A model generated the notes under the pieces. It saw nothing but the letters and a program-made list of their open reading frames with translations. It was not told the DNA's origin and searched no databases. From Alkalibaculum bacchi (GTDB taxonomy: Bacteria > Bacillota > Clostridia > Eubacteriales > Alkalibacteraceae): 38,782 nucleotides of DNA. Positions 16,242-24,635 of the stretch are shown here, piece by piece; within the stretch, counting starts at the first letter, position 1; each line of letters opens with the position of its first letter. The translations under genes were made by a program, and so were the position numbers. Where the stretch lies: contig NZ_CALNCS010000215.1 of assembly GCF_937875145.1 (NCBI RefSeq), positions 1-38,782 on the forward strand, written 5' to 3'.

Positions 16242-16694
16242 TCACTGTTCACTGCAACGTGAGTCGCATATTTGTATTCCCGCCTCTTCTAACAAGCTCA
16301 TAGCGTACTGATCTGGATAGTCGGAGGTGTATACAATTCGTTTTATATTGGCATTGATTAACATCTTAGCGCAGAGGGCGCAGGGGCTGTGGGTGATGTA
16401 TATTGTGGCTTCTGCTATGCTTACACCGTGGACGGCAGCTTGGATGATTGCATTTTGTTCTGCGTGGATAGCTCGGCAGAGTTCGTGTTTTTCACCGGAG
16501 GGTACTCCCAGCTGTTCTCGAAGGCAACCTATATCTCCACAATGGGCAATGCCCGATGGTGCGCCATTGTAGCCTGTGGCGACAATTCTTTTGTCTTTTA
16601 CAATTATTGCAGCCACTTGCCTACGTAGGCAGGTAGATCTTTTCTTTATAATATCGAGCATTTCAATAAAATACTCGTCCCACGATAGACGCAT
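16242..16694 (-). CDS. comEB: dCMP deaminase (ComEB family)
   Basis: 150 aa from the ATG at 16694, 8 bases after AAAGGAG; a GTG three codons upstream overlaps the SD. Zn-site residues are present: HAE (77-79) and PCALC (104-108). The dCMP-type insertion CGDIGCLREQLGVPSGEKH supplies extra Cys residues. It converts dCMP to dUMP for dTMP synthesis. The last ten codons (ICDSRCSEQ and stop) lie in a TGCGACTCACGTTGCAGTGA sequence that is a dispersed intergenic repeat, so the natural C-terminus was probably replaced. Confidence 0.92.
   Translation of the reverse strand: MRLSWDEYFIEMLDIIKKRSTCLRRQVAAIIVKDKRIVATGYNGAPSGIAHCGDIGCLREQLGVPSGEKHELCRAIHAEQNAIIQAAVHGVSIAEATIYITHSPCALCAKMLINANIKRIVYTSDYPDQYAMSLLEEAGIQICDSRCSEQ
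16248..16280 (-). repeat. TATGCGACT repeat forming the 3' end of comEB
   Basis: On the minus strand this reads AAATATGCGACTCACGTTGC followed by AGTGAACAGTGAA. It matches 10256-10282 on the plus strand with a few changes. Shorter pieces are at 16191-16203 and 16710-16726, so comEB is flanked on both sides. Confidence 0.7.
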
Positions 16695-16726
16695 ATGGTT
16701 CACTCCTTTCTCAAATATGCGACTTG

Positions 16727-17593
16727 CTACCTTTCCGTTTTACCCTCTCCCAGGCTATTCATAGCCTCGAAGGCATTATACGAGCTTCTTACAAACGGGT
16801 CTGAGGCTACGTATTTGAAGCCTAGTTCTAGAGCTTGAGCTTTGTAGGCCGCGAAGGTATCAGGATGGATGTATTCTACTACTTCGTGGTGTTGTTTTGA
16901 TGGAGCTAGGTATTGACCTACTGTTAGTAGGTCACAGCCTACTGCTCTTAAGTCTTTGAAGGTTTGGATTACCTCGTCAAAAGTTTCTCCTAAGCCTACC
17001 ATGATTCCTGATTTTGTTATCGTCTTGGGATCTATTTGTTTTGCCTTTTGAAGTAATTCAAGAGATCTTTCGTATACGGCTTTTGGGCGCACTTCTGGGT
17101 AAAGGCGTGGAATGGTTTCAATATTGTGATTAAGTATGTCTGGTTTTTCATCTATAACCTTTTTTAAGGCTTCCTCATCTCCTTGGAAGTCTGGAATAAG
17201 AACTTCTACTGTTATACCCTGATTTAAGTTTCCGATTTCTCGAATAACTTTTGCAAAATGTCCCGCACCACCGTCTGGTAAATCATCCCTCGTTACGGAT
17301 GTAATTACTACGTGCTTCATACCCATTTTCTTAATGGCTTCTGCTACATTTGAAGGTTCGCTTTCATCAACTTGACCGGGTTTTTCTTTATCCACATTGC
17401 AGAAAGTACAGTTTCTAGTGCAGTGTCTTCCTAGTATCATAAAAGTAGCTGTTTTCTTTTCAAAACATTCCATTCTATTCGGGCAGTTTGCTTCTTCGCA
17501 TACGGAATGCAAGTTTAAACTTCGAAGCATTTCTGTTACTTCTCTTGTCTTTGTGGCATTGGCTTTTATTTTTAACCATTCTGGTTTTTGCAT
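16727..17593 (-). CDS. lipA: Lipoyl synthase
   Basis: 288 aa. Both iron-sulfur binding motifs are intact: auxiliary cluster Cys32, Cys37, Cys43 (CEEANCPNRMEC) and radical-SAM Cys58, Cys62, Cys65 (CTRNCTFC). Family stretches TSVTRDDLPDGGAGHFA, LNHNIETIPRLYPEVRP and KSGIMVGLGETFDEV follow. It inserts two sulfur atoms into octanoyl groups on lipoyl domains. No octanoyltransferase (LipB/LipM) or lipoyl-domain gene is in the window. ATG at 17593 has an AAGGTA-type SD. Confidence 0.97.
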   Translation of the reverse strand: MQKPEWLKIKANATKTREVTEMLRSLNLHSVCEEANCPNRMECFEKKTATFMILGRHCTRNCTFCNVDKEKPGQVDESEPSNVAEAIKKMGMKHVVITSVTRDDLPDGGAGHFAKVIREIGNLNQGITVEVLIPDFQGDEEALKKVIDEKPDILNHNIETIPRLYPEVRPKAVYERSLELLQKAKQIDPKTITKSGIMVGLGETFDEVIQTFKDLRAVGCDLLTVGQYLAPSKQHHEVVEYIHPDTFAAYKAQALELGFKYVASDPFVRSSYNAFEAMNSLGEGKTER

Positions 17594-17633
17594 GACATCT
17601 CTTACCTTTCTGTTTAAGGTCGTACGGTAGTAA

Positions 17634-17663
17634 GGCGGCGAGTATTGCTTTTACCGACCACCT
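17634..17663 (+). repeat. Dispersed repeat variant in the lipA-larC gap
   Basis: GGCGGCGAGTATTGCTTTTA followed by CCGACCACCT, a variant of the GGCGAG-TTTTGCTTACCACCT family. Confidence 0.55.
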
Positions 17664-17677
17664 GAACACCCGGCCAC

Positions 17678-18853
17678 CTATTTTAAAATTTCACTATATA
17701 TCTTCTTAAATACTTCACTTATAGATAAATTATGTTTTTTTGCGATCTTCTTGGCGTCTTCGTATTCTATTGTTCTCTTGGTGATGTCTTCGTATTTTGC
17801 TTCTTTTATTTTTACTTCTCCTAGTGTTGATGAGAAATTTGTTATGGTTCTTTTCATGATGGATCTCGTGGATGGGATGGTTCTTATACCTAGGGTGGTG
17901 GTGTGTTTAAAGATGGCTTTTTTCAGTTTAGTATTGTCTTCTTCTTTGCAGATGACGGTTAGTTCATAGGCTGGACGGTTTTTTTTCATGAAGATGGGGC
18001 TAAAATTTGCGTCTAGTGCTCCCTCTTCTATGATTGCCTCTAAGGCAAAACCTAGCTCTTCTCCGGTCATATCGTCTATATTGCACTGAAGCAAAATGAC
18101 TTGATCTTCATTGTCCTCTATAGTTTGTAATATATATGCCCTAAGAATATTTGCTTTTGGAAAGTCCTTTTTACCGGCACCAATTCCAATCTTTTCAATG
18201 ATGTAGTTATTAGGTAATTGGTTCCCTGTTTTTAATGCTGCGACTATAGCGGCACCCGTTGGCGTGACCATCTCTCCCTCTGTGTCTGTTAATTTTAGCT
18301 GAAGATTTTCTCTTTTTGCAATTTCCACTACTGCAGGAACAGGTACTGGGATAATCCCATGCTGACATCTTACATGTCCATGACCTTCGTATATAGGAGA
18401 TACGATAACTTGTTCGATTTTTAGATTGTCCATGCAAATGGCTGCCGCTACAATATCTACAATAGAATCAATGGCTCCTACTTCATGAAAATGCACTTCT
18501 TCCATGCTCTTGCCATGAACCTTAGCTTCTGCTTCAGCTATGATTTTAAAGGTTTTTAGGGCTATCTCTTTGGCATTTTGTGTAATATTAGAGTTTGAGA
18601 TAATTTCATTGATGTCTTTGATATTTCTGTGGGTGTGATGATGATTGTGGTGTTCTTCTAGTAGTACATCAAAGTCTTTAGCTTGAATTCCACATTTGCT
18701 TGTGCAGGATATTTTTATTTTGTATCCGCTTATATTAAGGCTCTTAAGACCTTGTCGTAAAGTCTCCTCATCTGCTCCTAGGTCAAGTAAAGCAGCAACA
18801 GTCATATCCCCGCTTATGCCTGAGTAGCACTCGAGATAGAGTGTGTTTTTCAT
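17678..18853 (-). CDS. larC: Nickel-pincer cofactor biosynthesis protein LarC (DUF111)
   Basis: 391 aa in one continuous frame. The N-terminus LYLECYSGISGDMTVAALLD is the LarC signature. A His-rich segment EEHHNHHHTHRN is at about 67-78, probably for nickel. EVHFHEVGAIDSIVDIV and QHGIIPVPVPAVVE are conserved parts, and the C-terminal half includes QCNIDDMTGEELGFALE. LarC puts Ni into the pyridinium bis-thiocarboxylate cofactor of lactate racemase and related LarA enzymes. In Lactiplantibacillus larC is two frames joined by frameshifting; here no slip is needed. larA, larB and larE are not in the window. Confidence 0.95.
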   Translation of the reverse strand: MKNTLYLECYSGISGDMTVAALLDLGADEETLRQGLKSLNISGYKIKISCTSKCGIQAKDFDVLLEEHHNHHHTHRNIKDINEIISNSNITQNAKEIALKTFKIIAEAEAKVHGKSMEEVHFHEVGAIDSIVDIVAAAICMDNLKIEQVIVSPIYEGHGHVRCQHGIIPVPVPAVVEIAKRENLQLKLTDTEGEMVTPTGAAIVAALKTGNQLPNNYIIEKIGIGAGKKDFPKANILRAYILQTIEDNEDQVILLQCNIDDMTGEELGFALEAIIEEGALDANFSPIFMKKNRPAYELTVICKEEDNTKLKKAIFKHTTTLGIRTIPSTRSIMKRTITNFSSTLGEVKIKEAKYEDITKRTIEYEDAKKIAKKHNLSISEVFKKIYSEILK

Positions 18854-18901
18854 TTGGTCACCGTTCCTTTGGATTCGTAATGTATCATGTTGTAGTACAC
18901 C

Positions 18902-19393
18902 TTAAAAAATCATTTCTACAATTCTCTCCAGTATTCTTTTTATTTCTTTCGCCGTGTCCCTATAAACGTCAATCGACTGACCGTAAGGGTCGGCTAGGCT
19001 CATTTGGTCTATGTTTAATTGGTAATCTGGGTCTTGTGTTCGTCCTTTTTTTTCTAGAAGTAAAGATAAGTATTCTTTTAGTGTAAATGTCTTTTCTATA
19101 GCCTTGGCGTATTTGCGTATTACATTATCTGTATGGTAGTGAGTCATCGTTAGGATTAAATCAGCTTCTTCTATTAGCTCTTCTGTTAGCATTTGGGAGA
19201 GGTGATTTTTTATGTCTACATCCATTTGGGACATAATATCGATGGCCTTTTGGTTTGCAGGCTCGCTGAAGAACACATCGGTGCCTGCTGATTTTATTAT
19301 AATGTCTTTATCTTTAAGAAGATCTTTCATTATTCCCTCCGCCATACTACTGCGACAAGTATTGCCTGTACAGACGAATAAGATCATTTTCAT
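18902..19393 (-). CDS. ywlE: Protein-arginine phosphatase, YwlE-type low-molecular-weight phosphatase
   Basis: 163 aa from the ATG at 19393 behind AAAGGTGG; a GTG five codons earlier overlaps that SD. The phosphate loop is CTGNTCRS (Cys8 to Ser15), and Thr12 is the residue that selects phospho-arginine in YwlE instead of the Ile of tyrosine phosphatases. The second acid is in ADPYGQS. It ends in the expected helix. The McsB arginine kinase is encoded at 27084, so writer and eraser are both present in this window. It overlaps nothing and follows the Sua5-like gene by 17 bases. Confidence 0.93.
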   Translation of the reverse strand: MKMILFVCTGNTCRSSMAEGIMKDLLKDKDIIIKSAGTDVFFSEPANQKAIDIMSQMDVDIKNHLSQMLTEELIEEADLILTMTHYHTDNVIRKYAKAIEKTFTLKEYLSLLLEKKGRTQDPDYQLNIDQMSLADPYGQSIDVYRDTAKEIKRILERIVEMIF

Positions 19394-19410
19394 ATTGTTT
19401 CTCACCACCT

Positions 19411-20457
19411 TTATACTTCAATTATATCAAATCCAGCAGCTTTATTCAGCCTATTGGATATGGCTAGTTCTTTGCCTTGGTTGCTGAAGCCTTCAGATAG
19501 GATGATTTGTATATCTTCTTCATCAAAGGCTCTCAGAGAGCCAAATAGTTTTGCCATTATGGTGTCTGGTTTAAAGCGTTGGCCCATGGTGATTACTTTG
19601 TCGGCTTTGTACTCTTTTTTTGTTTCTTCTGTAGCTAAAACGCCTACCTTTTTTCCTTGTTTTTGATATTCTTGGGTGAGTTCGTTTATGGTTTTTACTA
19701 CTTTTACCCTGTCCCCTTTTATGATTTTCATAGGTGCTTTGGGAGCGTAGTGTTTGTATTTCATCCCTGGAGATTTTGCTTTTATTAGCTTTGTTTGGTG
19801 TAGGATTGCTTGATCTATTTGAACCTGTCCTATTACTTCTTTTATTGCCTCGAAGGTAATCGCTCCTGGCCTAAGGATAGTAGGAATAGGCTCTGTTAGG
19901 TCAATTACGGTGGATTCTAATCCTATGGTGCTGTCGTCAGATGTGATAATGGCGTCTATTCTTCCATCTAAGTCCTCTATAACATGCTTTGCCTTTGTGG
20001 GGCTGGGTTTGCCTGATATATTGGCACTAGGGGCAGCTATTGGTGTATTGGCTTCTTCTATTAAACACCTTGCGATGTTATTAGAAGGCATTCGAATGGC
20101 CACGGTTTCAAGCCCTGCTGTAATGACCTCTGGAATGATGCTTGATTTTTTAAAGATCATCGTCAAGGGACCTGGCCAAAAGGTTTTAGCTAAAAGCTTG
20201 GCTTTTTCAGGTATCTCTTCAACTAGTTTTTCTAACATATTCATATTGGATATGTGAAGGATTAAGGGATTGTCAGAAGGTCTACCCTTAGCAATATAGA
20301 TTTTTTTTACGGCCTCTTCATCTAAGCCATCTGCACCCAAGCCATAGACTGTCTCTGTCGGTATAGCCACCGTTCCTTTATTATTGATAATATCCGCAGC
20401 CTGTCGAATCAATTCCATATCTAGTTCTTGGCTGCTTATATCAAGTATTTTTGTCAT
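19411..20457 (-). CDS. Threonylcarbamoyl-AMP synthase (Sua5/TsaC2 long form)
   Basis: 348 aa. The YrdC domain holds the start GTVAIPTETVYGLGADGLDE, then KGRPSDNPLILHI, NIARCLIEEANTPIAAPSAN and ISGKPSPTKAKHV. A linker with SPGMKYKHYAPKAPM and a C-terminal Sua5 domain (about 240-348) make it the long form rather than TsaC. It makes the intermediate for the t6A37 modification of ANN-decoding tRNAs. ATG at 20457 follows GGAAG. The order prfA, (ZIP), Sua5, YwlE is a frequent Firmicutes arrangement (ywlC-ywlE region of Bacillus). Confidence 0.95.
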   Translation of the reverse strand: MTKILDISSQELDMELIRQAADIINNKGTVAIPTETVYGLGADGLDEEAVKKIYIAKGRPSDNPLILHISNMNMLEKLVEEIPEKAKLLAKTFWPGPLTMIFKKSSIIPEVITAGLETVAIRMPSNNIARCLIEEANTPIAAPSANISGKPSPTKAKHVIEDLDGRIDAIITSDDSTIGLESTVIDLTEPIPTILRPGAITFEAIKEVIGQVQIDQAILHQTKLIKAKSPGMKYKHYAPKAPMKIIKGDRVKVVKTINELTQEYQKQGKKVGVLATEETKKEYKADKVITMGQRFKPDTIMAKLFGSLRAFDEEDIQIILSEGFSNQGKELAISNRLNKAAGFDIIEV

Positions 20458-20540
20458 ATCGTTTACTTCCTTTGCTTTAACTTCTTTGATTTATTATTAT
20501 AGGAATTATAACATAGGTAGAAAATTTTCGCGAGAGAGAA

Positions 20541-20583
20541 AAAGCAGCCCTCAGGTGCTTAGGTCATTATCTCGCCCTGCTTT
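20541..20583 (-). terminator. Weak terminator of the ZIP gene
   Basis: On the minus strand AAAGCAG pairs with CTGCTTT across a loop of about 29 bases, followed by TTCTC. Weak but correctly placed at the stop codon. Confidence 0.4.
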
Positions 20584-21323
20584 CACCCTAGCCACTTCGT
20601 CAACAGTATTCCACATATGATTCCAAATATAATAGAAAAACCAGAGGTGCGACCCTTCCAGAGGGCACTGGATTTGGGAATAATTTCTTGGCAGGTGATA
20701 AATAACATAGCTCCCCCTGCAAAGCCAAGACACAAGCCTATGAAATCTTGTGATACATTTCCAATATAGCCCCCTATCCAGGCCCCTATGCCCATGGGGA
20801 TTCCTGCATATATGGTGTAGAGGAGTATTTTGATTTTTGAGATTCCACTAATACTTAAAGGGGCTCCCATAGCCATGCCTTCTGGTATATTGTGGATGAG
20901 AATAATAATGGCCAAGCTCATTCCTAAGTGAGGATCTGCCACAAGGCCTGAACCTATGGCTAGTCCTTCGGGAAAATTATGGGCTGCAATGCTAATGCCC
21001 ATTAATGTTCCCGTTCTGAGAAATTCATTTTTCATATGACTCCCTGAAAAATGAAAAGAAAGCACCTGATCAATGACACTAATTAATGCTACCCCTATTA
21101 TGATCCCTATTATCGATATTCCCAATCCAGACATAAAGGCCTCGGGCAACAAGTCAAAGCATACGATAGATATCATTAGCCCACCTGAAAATCCTAGAGT
21201 AAAGCTAAAGAGGCGATTCGATGGATTTCTAATTATAAAAGAGGAAACCCCTCCCATCCCTGTCCCAACAGTCCCAGCCAGAAAACCTAACAGTGTAATT
21301 TTAAATAGTGTATTAAAGTCCAT
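20583..21323 (-). CDS. ZIP family metal transporter
   Basis: 246 aa, about eight membrane segments. The metal-binding signatures HNFPEG (115-120) and HNIPEG (144-149) lie in two adjacent helices. The loop between segments 3 and 4 is short and has few His residues. ZIP proteins move Zn, Fe or Mn into the cytosol; the substrate cannot be told. ATG at 21323 follows GGGAGGCTATTGA. Located between prfA and Sua5, often seen in Clostridia. Confidence 0.93.
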   Translation of the reverse strand: MDFNTLFKITLLGFLAGTVGTGMGGVSSFIIRNPSNRLFSFTLGFSGGLMISIVCFDLLPEAFMSGLGISIIGIIIGVALISVIDQVLSFHFSGSHMKNEFLRTGTLMGISIAAHNFPEGLAIGSGLVADPHLGMSLAIIILIHNIPEGMAMGAPLSISGISKIKILLYTIYAGIPMGIGAWIGGYIGNVSQDFIGLCLGFAGGAMLFITCQEIIPKSSALWKGRTSGFSIIFGIICGILLTKWLG

Positions 21324-21398
21324 TCAATAGCCTCCCTGTGTTTTTTATCTTTTATTTATATTCGATAAGTAAGAGAATTAGACGAGAAATTGAGCTAC

Positions 21399-21416
21399 GG
21401 TTTTGCTGAGCACCTG
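21399..21416 (+). repeat. Dispersed repeat fragment
   Basis: GGTTTTGCTGAGCACCTG is a short member of the TTTTGCTTACCACCTG family, next to the prfA terminator. Confidence 0.45.
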
Positions 21417-21419
21417 CAT

Positions 21420-21470
21420 AAAAAAACTGCACCTCCAATTGTTAGATATGTCTAAGAATTGGGGTGCAGT
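21420..21470 (-). terminator. Terminator of prfA
   Basis: ACTGCACCTCCAATT pairs with AATTGGGGTGCAGT across a loop of about 16 bases, followed on the minus strand by T7. Confidence 0.9.
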
Positions 21471-21490
21471 TCACTTGCGGAAGTTGTTTT

Positions 21491-22558
21491 TTATGTTTGA
21501 CTCTTCAATTTTTCAGCTTGATCTGTTGTTACGAGAGCTTCAATCATTTCTTCGATTTCACCATCTAGGAAGGCATCTAGTTTGTAGATTGTTAGACCTA
21601 TTCTGTGGTCGGTTATTCGACCTTGTGGGAAGTTGTAGGTTCTAATTCTTTCGCTTCGGTCCCCTGTTCCTACTTGGCTCTTTCTGTTTTGAGCTATTTC
21701 AGCATTTTGTTTGCTTTGCTCAACTTCGTATAGCTTGGCTTTTAAAATTTTCATGGCCTTCTCTTTGTTTTTTAGCTGTGATTTTTCATCTTGGCAAGTT
21801 ACTACTAAGTTTGTTGGTAAGTGGGTAATACGAACTGCAGAGTCTGTCGTATTGACACTTTGCCCTCCATTACCAGAAGAACGATATACATCTATTTTTA
21901 GATCGTTTTGATTGATATCAATTTCTACATCTTCTACTTCTGGTAATACGGCTACAGTTATAGTTGATGTATGAATTCGTCCACCTGATTCTGTAGTTGG
22001 TATTCTTTGTACTCGATGAACACCGCTTTCGTATTTTAGTTTACTATAAGCGCCATCTGCATTAATAGAGAATACAATTTCTTTTATACCACCTAGTTCA
22101 GGGATATTAGAACTCATGATTTCATATTTCCAGCCTTGTCTTTCCGCATATCGCGTATACATTCTAAACAAATCCCCTGCAAAAAGAGCTGCCTCACTAC
22201 CACCAGCACCTGCACGGATCTCTACAATAACACTCTTATCATCATTAGGATCTTGAGGTAAAAGAAGGATTTTTAATTCTTCTTTTAAAATTGTTTCTTT
22301 TTCTTCTAATTCGTTTAATTCTACTTGTACCATTTCTTTAAACTCTTTATCCGACTCTTCTTGGAGCATTTCTTTTGATTCTTCTATTGAAGTTAATATA
22401 TCTCTGAATTCTCTAAATTTTACGACAATTGGATCTAATTTTGCGTGTTCTTTGACAAACTTTTTCCATTCCGTTTGATTCCCAATAATTTCAGGATCAC
22501 TGATTCTTTGTTCAAGATCTATAAATTTACGTTCTATTGCTTCTAATTTATCTAACAT
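21491..22558 (-). CDS. prfA: Peptide chain release factor 1
   Basis: 355 aa from the ATG at 22558 (SD TTTGGAGGG). An upstream extension of 19 codons has no SD. The stop-codon recognition tripeptide is PTT (187-189, RIPTTE), which is the PxT form of RF1 and not the SPF of RF2. GGQ is at 231-233 (SSGNGGQSVNTTDS). N-terminal coiled-coil domain 1 is complete. It recognises UAA and UAG and triggers peptide release. The gene has a good promoter at 22587-22615 and its own terminator. Confidence 0.97.
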   Translation of the reverse strand: MLDKLEAIERKFIDLEQRISDPEIIGNQTEWKKFVKEHAKLDPIVVKFREFRDILTSIEESKEMLQEESDKEFKEMVQVELNELEEKETILKEELKILLLPQDPNDDKSVIVEIRAGAGGSEAALFAGDLFRMYTRYAERQGWKYEIMSSNIPELGGIKEIVFSINADGAYSKLKYESGVHRVQRIPTTESGGRIHTSTITVAVLPEVEDVEIDINQNDLKIDVYRSSGNGGQSVNTTDSAVRITHLPTNLVVTCQDEKSQLKNKEKAMKILKAKLYEVEQSKQNAEIAQNRKSQVGTGDRSERIRTYNFPQGRITDHRIGLTIYKLDAFLDGEIEEMIEALVTTDQAEKLKSQT

Positions 22559-22586
22559 TTTTACCCTCCAAAATACATCTGTTGGA

Positions 22587-22615
22587 ATTATATCATAGGA
22601 AAAAGCGAAGCGCAA
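22587..22615 (-). promoter_or_regulatory. SigA-type promoter of prfA
   Basis: On the minus strand TTGCGC, 17 bases, TATAAT, with an extended TG at the -10 (TGATATAAT). It lies 29 bases upstream of the start codon. Confidence 0.7.
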
Positions 22616-22805
22616 CGCTTAAAGTCGAATGGGAAAACCGCTAATACCTTCTAAGTTGTAAGTTTTAAGCAAAACCTATGTCACCACTGGTTACGTTTTG
22701 GTTTTGCAGGCCACTTATGATGCCTTAATTTTCTTTTAATTAATTGTTAAATGTTGTATAATAATTATGTTAAGATTTATTAATATTTGTTTTGGAGGAG
22801 ATGTC

Positions 22806-23234
22806 TTGAAGAATATTTTGTTTTTTCTTTTACCAAAGAAGGATGTTGTTTTCTTGAATGTTAATTGTTCGTTGAAATTCGCTTTGGAGGTAATGGAGAC
22901 AAATGATTATAGCTCAATTCCCATCGTAGGCGACAAAGGCAAATATATCGGAGCCGTCACACAGGGGGATTTGCTTTGGGCATTTAAAAACAATCCTCAT
23001 ATTCATTTTGACAACTGTAGTAAATATGATTTAAAGGATATTACCCTACACAAAAAAATTGAGTCCGTTAGAATTGATCAACCTCTAGAAGAGATTATTA
23101 ATATGGCAAAACATCAAAACTTCATCCCTGTGACAGATGACAATGGAACCTTTATAGGAATTATTAGAAGGCAGGATGTCATTGATTACTTATTAAGTGT
23201 ATTACAGGAAGAAGATCAGTATCAGCTTGGATGA
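22806..23234 (+). CDS. Two-CBS-domain protein
   Basis: 142 aa from the TTG at 22806 (SD GGAGG with a 7-base spacer). The longer reading from ATG 22767 has no SD. Two CBS repeats span about 10-65 (SSIPIVGDKGKYIGAVTQGD) and 80-135 (NFIPVTDDNGTFIGIIRRQD). CBS pairs bind adenine nucleotides and regulate partner enzymes or channels. A TATAAT at 22757 is a possible -10. It is divergent from prfA with no evident partner. Target unknown. Confidence 0.85.
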   Translation: MKNILFFLLPKKDVVFLNVNCSLKFALEVMETNDYSSIPIVGDKGKYIGAVTQGDLLWAFKNNPHIHFDNCSKYDLKDITLHKKIESVRIDQPLEEIINMAKHQNFIPVTDDNGTFIGIIRRQDVIDYLLSVLQEEDQYQLG

Positions 23235-23409
23235 GAAAATAGCAATCAGCGTTCAGTACTTGGGGTTTCCCCCAGAGTCTAAAATCCTTCCCTGCGCTCC
23301 AGATAACCGATGCAGTTAGCTGGGGCTAATCCTAGGGTCTTTACCTCGCCCGAAGGCGAGTCTTTCTATCTTTTCGCTTTAAATACTTTTCCCATCCAAA
23401 CGTCCAACT
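23235..23409. repeat. Repeat-rich gap between convergent genes
   Basis: No gene. It holds CTTGGGG-TTT-CCCCCAG (about 23261-23277) and the CTCGCC-CGAA-GGCGAG hairpin (about 23344-23359) followed by a T-rich tract. The second is related to the hairpin at 2062-2081 and the sequence at 37743-37760, and both neighbours share CAGAGTCTA with 37729. Either hairpin may terminate the two flanking genes. Confidence 0.55.
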
Positions 23410-24519
23410 TTATTTAAGCTTTTCCGGATTCAAACATTCCAGCTCTGGTAGCACAAATATACCGTCTTTTCGAATTAGGATGTCATCAAAGTAGATTTCT
23501 CCTCCGCCGTATTCTGGTGTTTGGATGTTTACGAGGTCCCAGTGAACAGAGGATTTGTTTCCGTTATTCGCTTCTTCGTATGCCATTCCTGGGGTAAAGT
23601 GGAAACTCCCCATGATTTTTTCATCAAATAAAGTATCTTTCATTGGGTGGATGATATAAGGGTTTACGCCTATGGCAAATTCTCCTATATATCGGGCACC
23701 TTCGTCGCTGTCTAGTACTTGATTTAATCTATCTGTATTATTGGAAGTAGCCTTGATAATTTTTCCATCTTTAAATTCTAAACATATATCCTGATACGTG
23801 AAGCCTTGGTATTCTGATAGTGTATTGTACGTAATCACTCCATTAACAGAGTCTTTGACAGGTGCTGTGAATACTTCACCGTCTGGGATATTTTCTTTTC
23901 CATCACATTTTATTGCTGGTAAGTCTTTAATAGAAAAACGCAAGTCTGTTCCCGGTCCCGTAATCCTTACTTTGTCTGTTTTGTTCATTAAATCAACTAG
24001 AGAATCCATAGCTATGGACATTTTTCCGTAGTCTACATTGCATACATCAAAATAAAAATCCTCAAAAGCGTCCAAACTAGTTGTAGCAAGTTGGGCCATA
24101 GCGTAATTTGGGTATCTTAGTATGACCCATTTTGTTTTATTGACGCGATAGTCTAATACTGGTCTTAAAATTTTGCTCTGCAAGACTAATTTTTCAGAGG
24201 GAACATCTGATAATTCTGATGTATTTGGGCTTGCGCTAATGGCTATATAGGCATCCATTTGTTTCATTTTGTGTAAACTATAATCTAATTGAATCTGTAA
24301 TTGTTCTTCACTCGTTCCCATTAATATTTCTCTGCTAACGGAGCTATCTCCAATTTCTACAAAAGGGTATCCGCCAACAGCGTACACTTCTTTGACTAAT
24401 TGTTTAACTAAATCCTTTCCCTCTATGCCGGATAAGGAGATAAGTACCTTTTCGCCCTTTTGTATGCTGCAAGAATACTTTACGAGATTTTTGGCTAATG
24501 TTTTAATTCTTGGGTCCAT
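23410..24519 (-). CDS. M29 family aminopeptidase (AmpS/thermophilic type)
   Basis: 369 aa from the ATG at 24519 (7 bases after GGAGG; an ATG two codons earlier touches the SD). N-terminal domain with KVLISLSGIEGKDLVKQLVK. The C-terminal metal domain holds the M29 ligands in GEFAIGVNPYI, MGSFHFTPGMAYEE and SSVHWDLVNI, with two divalent metals expected. It removes N-terminal residues from peptides in the cytosol. No partner genes; convergent with the CBS gene. Confidence 0.92.
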   Translation of the reverse strand: MDPRIKTLAKNLVKYSCSIQKGEKVLISLSGIEGKDLVKQLVKEVYAVGGYPFVEIGDSSVSREILMGTSEEQLQIQLDYSLHKMKQMDAYIAISASPNTSELSDVPSEKLVLQSKILRPVLDYRVNKTKWVILRYPNYAMAQLATTSLDAFEDFYFDVCNVDYGKMSIAMDSLVDLMNKTDKVRITGPGTDLRFSIKDLPAIKCDGKENIPDGEVFTAPVKDSVNGVITYNTLSEYQGFTYQDICLEFKDGKIIKATSNNTDRLNQVLDSDEGARYIGEFAIGVNPYIIHPMKDTLFDEKIMGSFHFTPGMAYEEANNGNKSSVHWDLVNIQTPEYGGGEIYFDDILIRKDGIFVLPELECLNPEKLK

Positions 24520-24609
24520 ATGCATTCCTCCGTTTATTTGCTTTTATTGAAGTCAGATGTTTTATTTAGGTTTTTTCTATATACGTTTTAGATTATTTCA
24601 CTACTAAAT

Positions 24610-24635
24610 AAAAAAGGCACATACGTGCCTTTTTT
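24610..24635. terminator. Terminator of the mcsA-mcsB-clpC operon
   Basis: AAAAAAGGCAC / GTGCCTTTTTT with a four-base loop. It begins right at the clpC stop codon. Confidence 0.9.

Noticed and set aside
23235..23409. T-box or other riboswitch in repeat-rich gaps
   Set aside because: No conserved T-box or riboswitch core, and both flanking genes end here.
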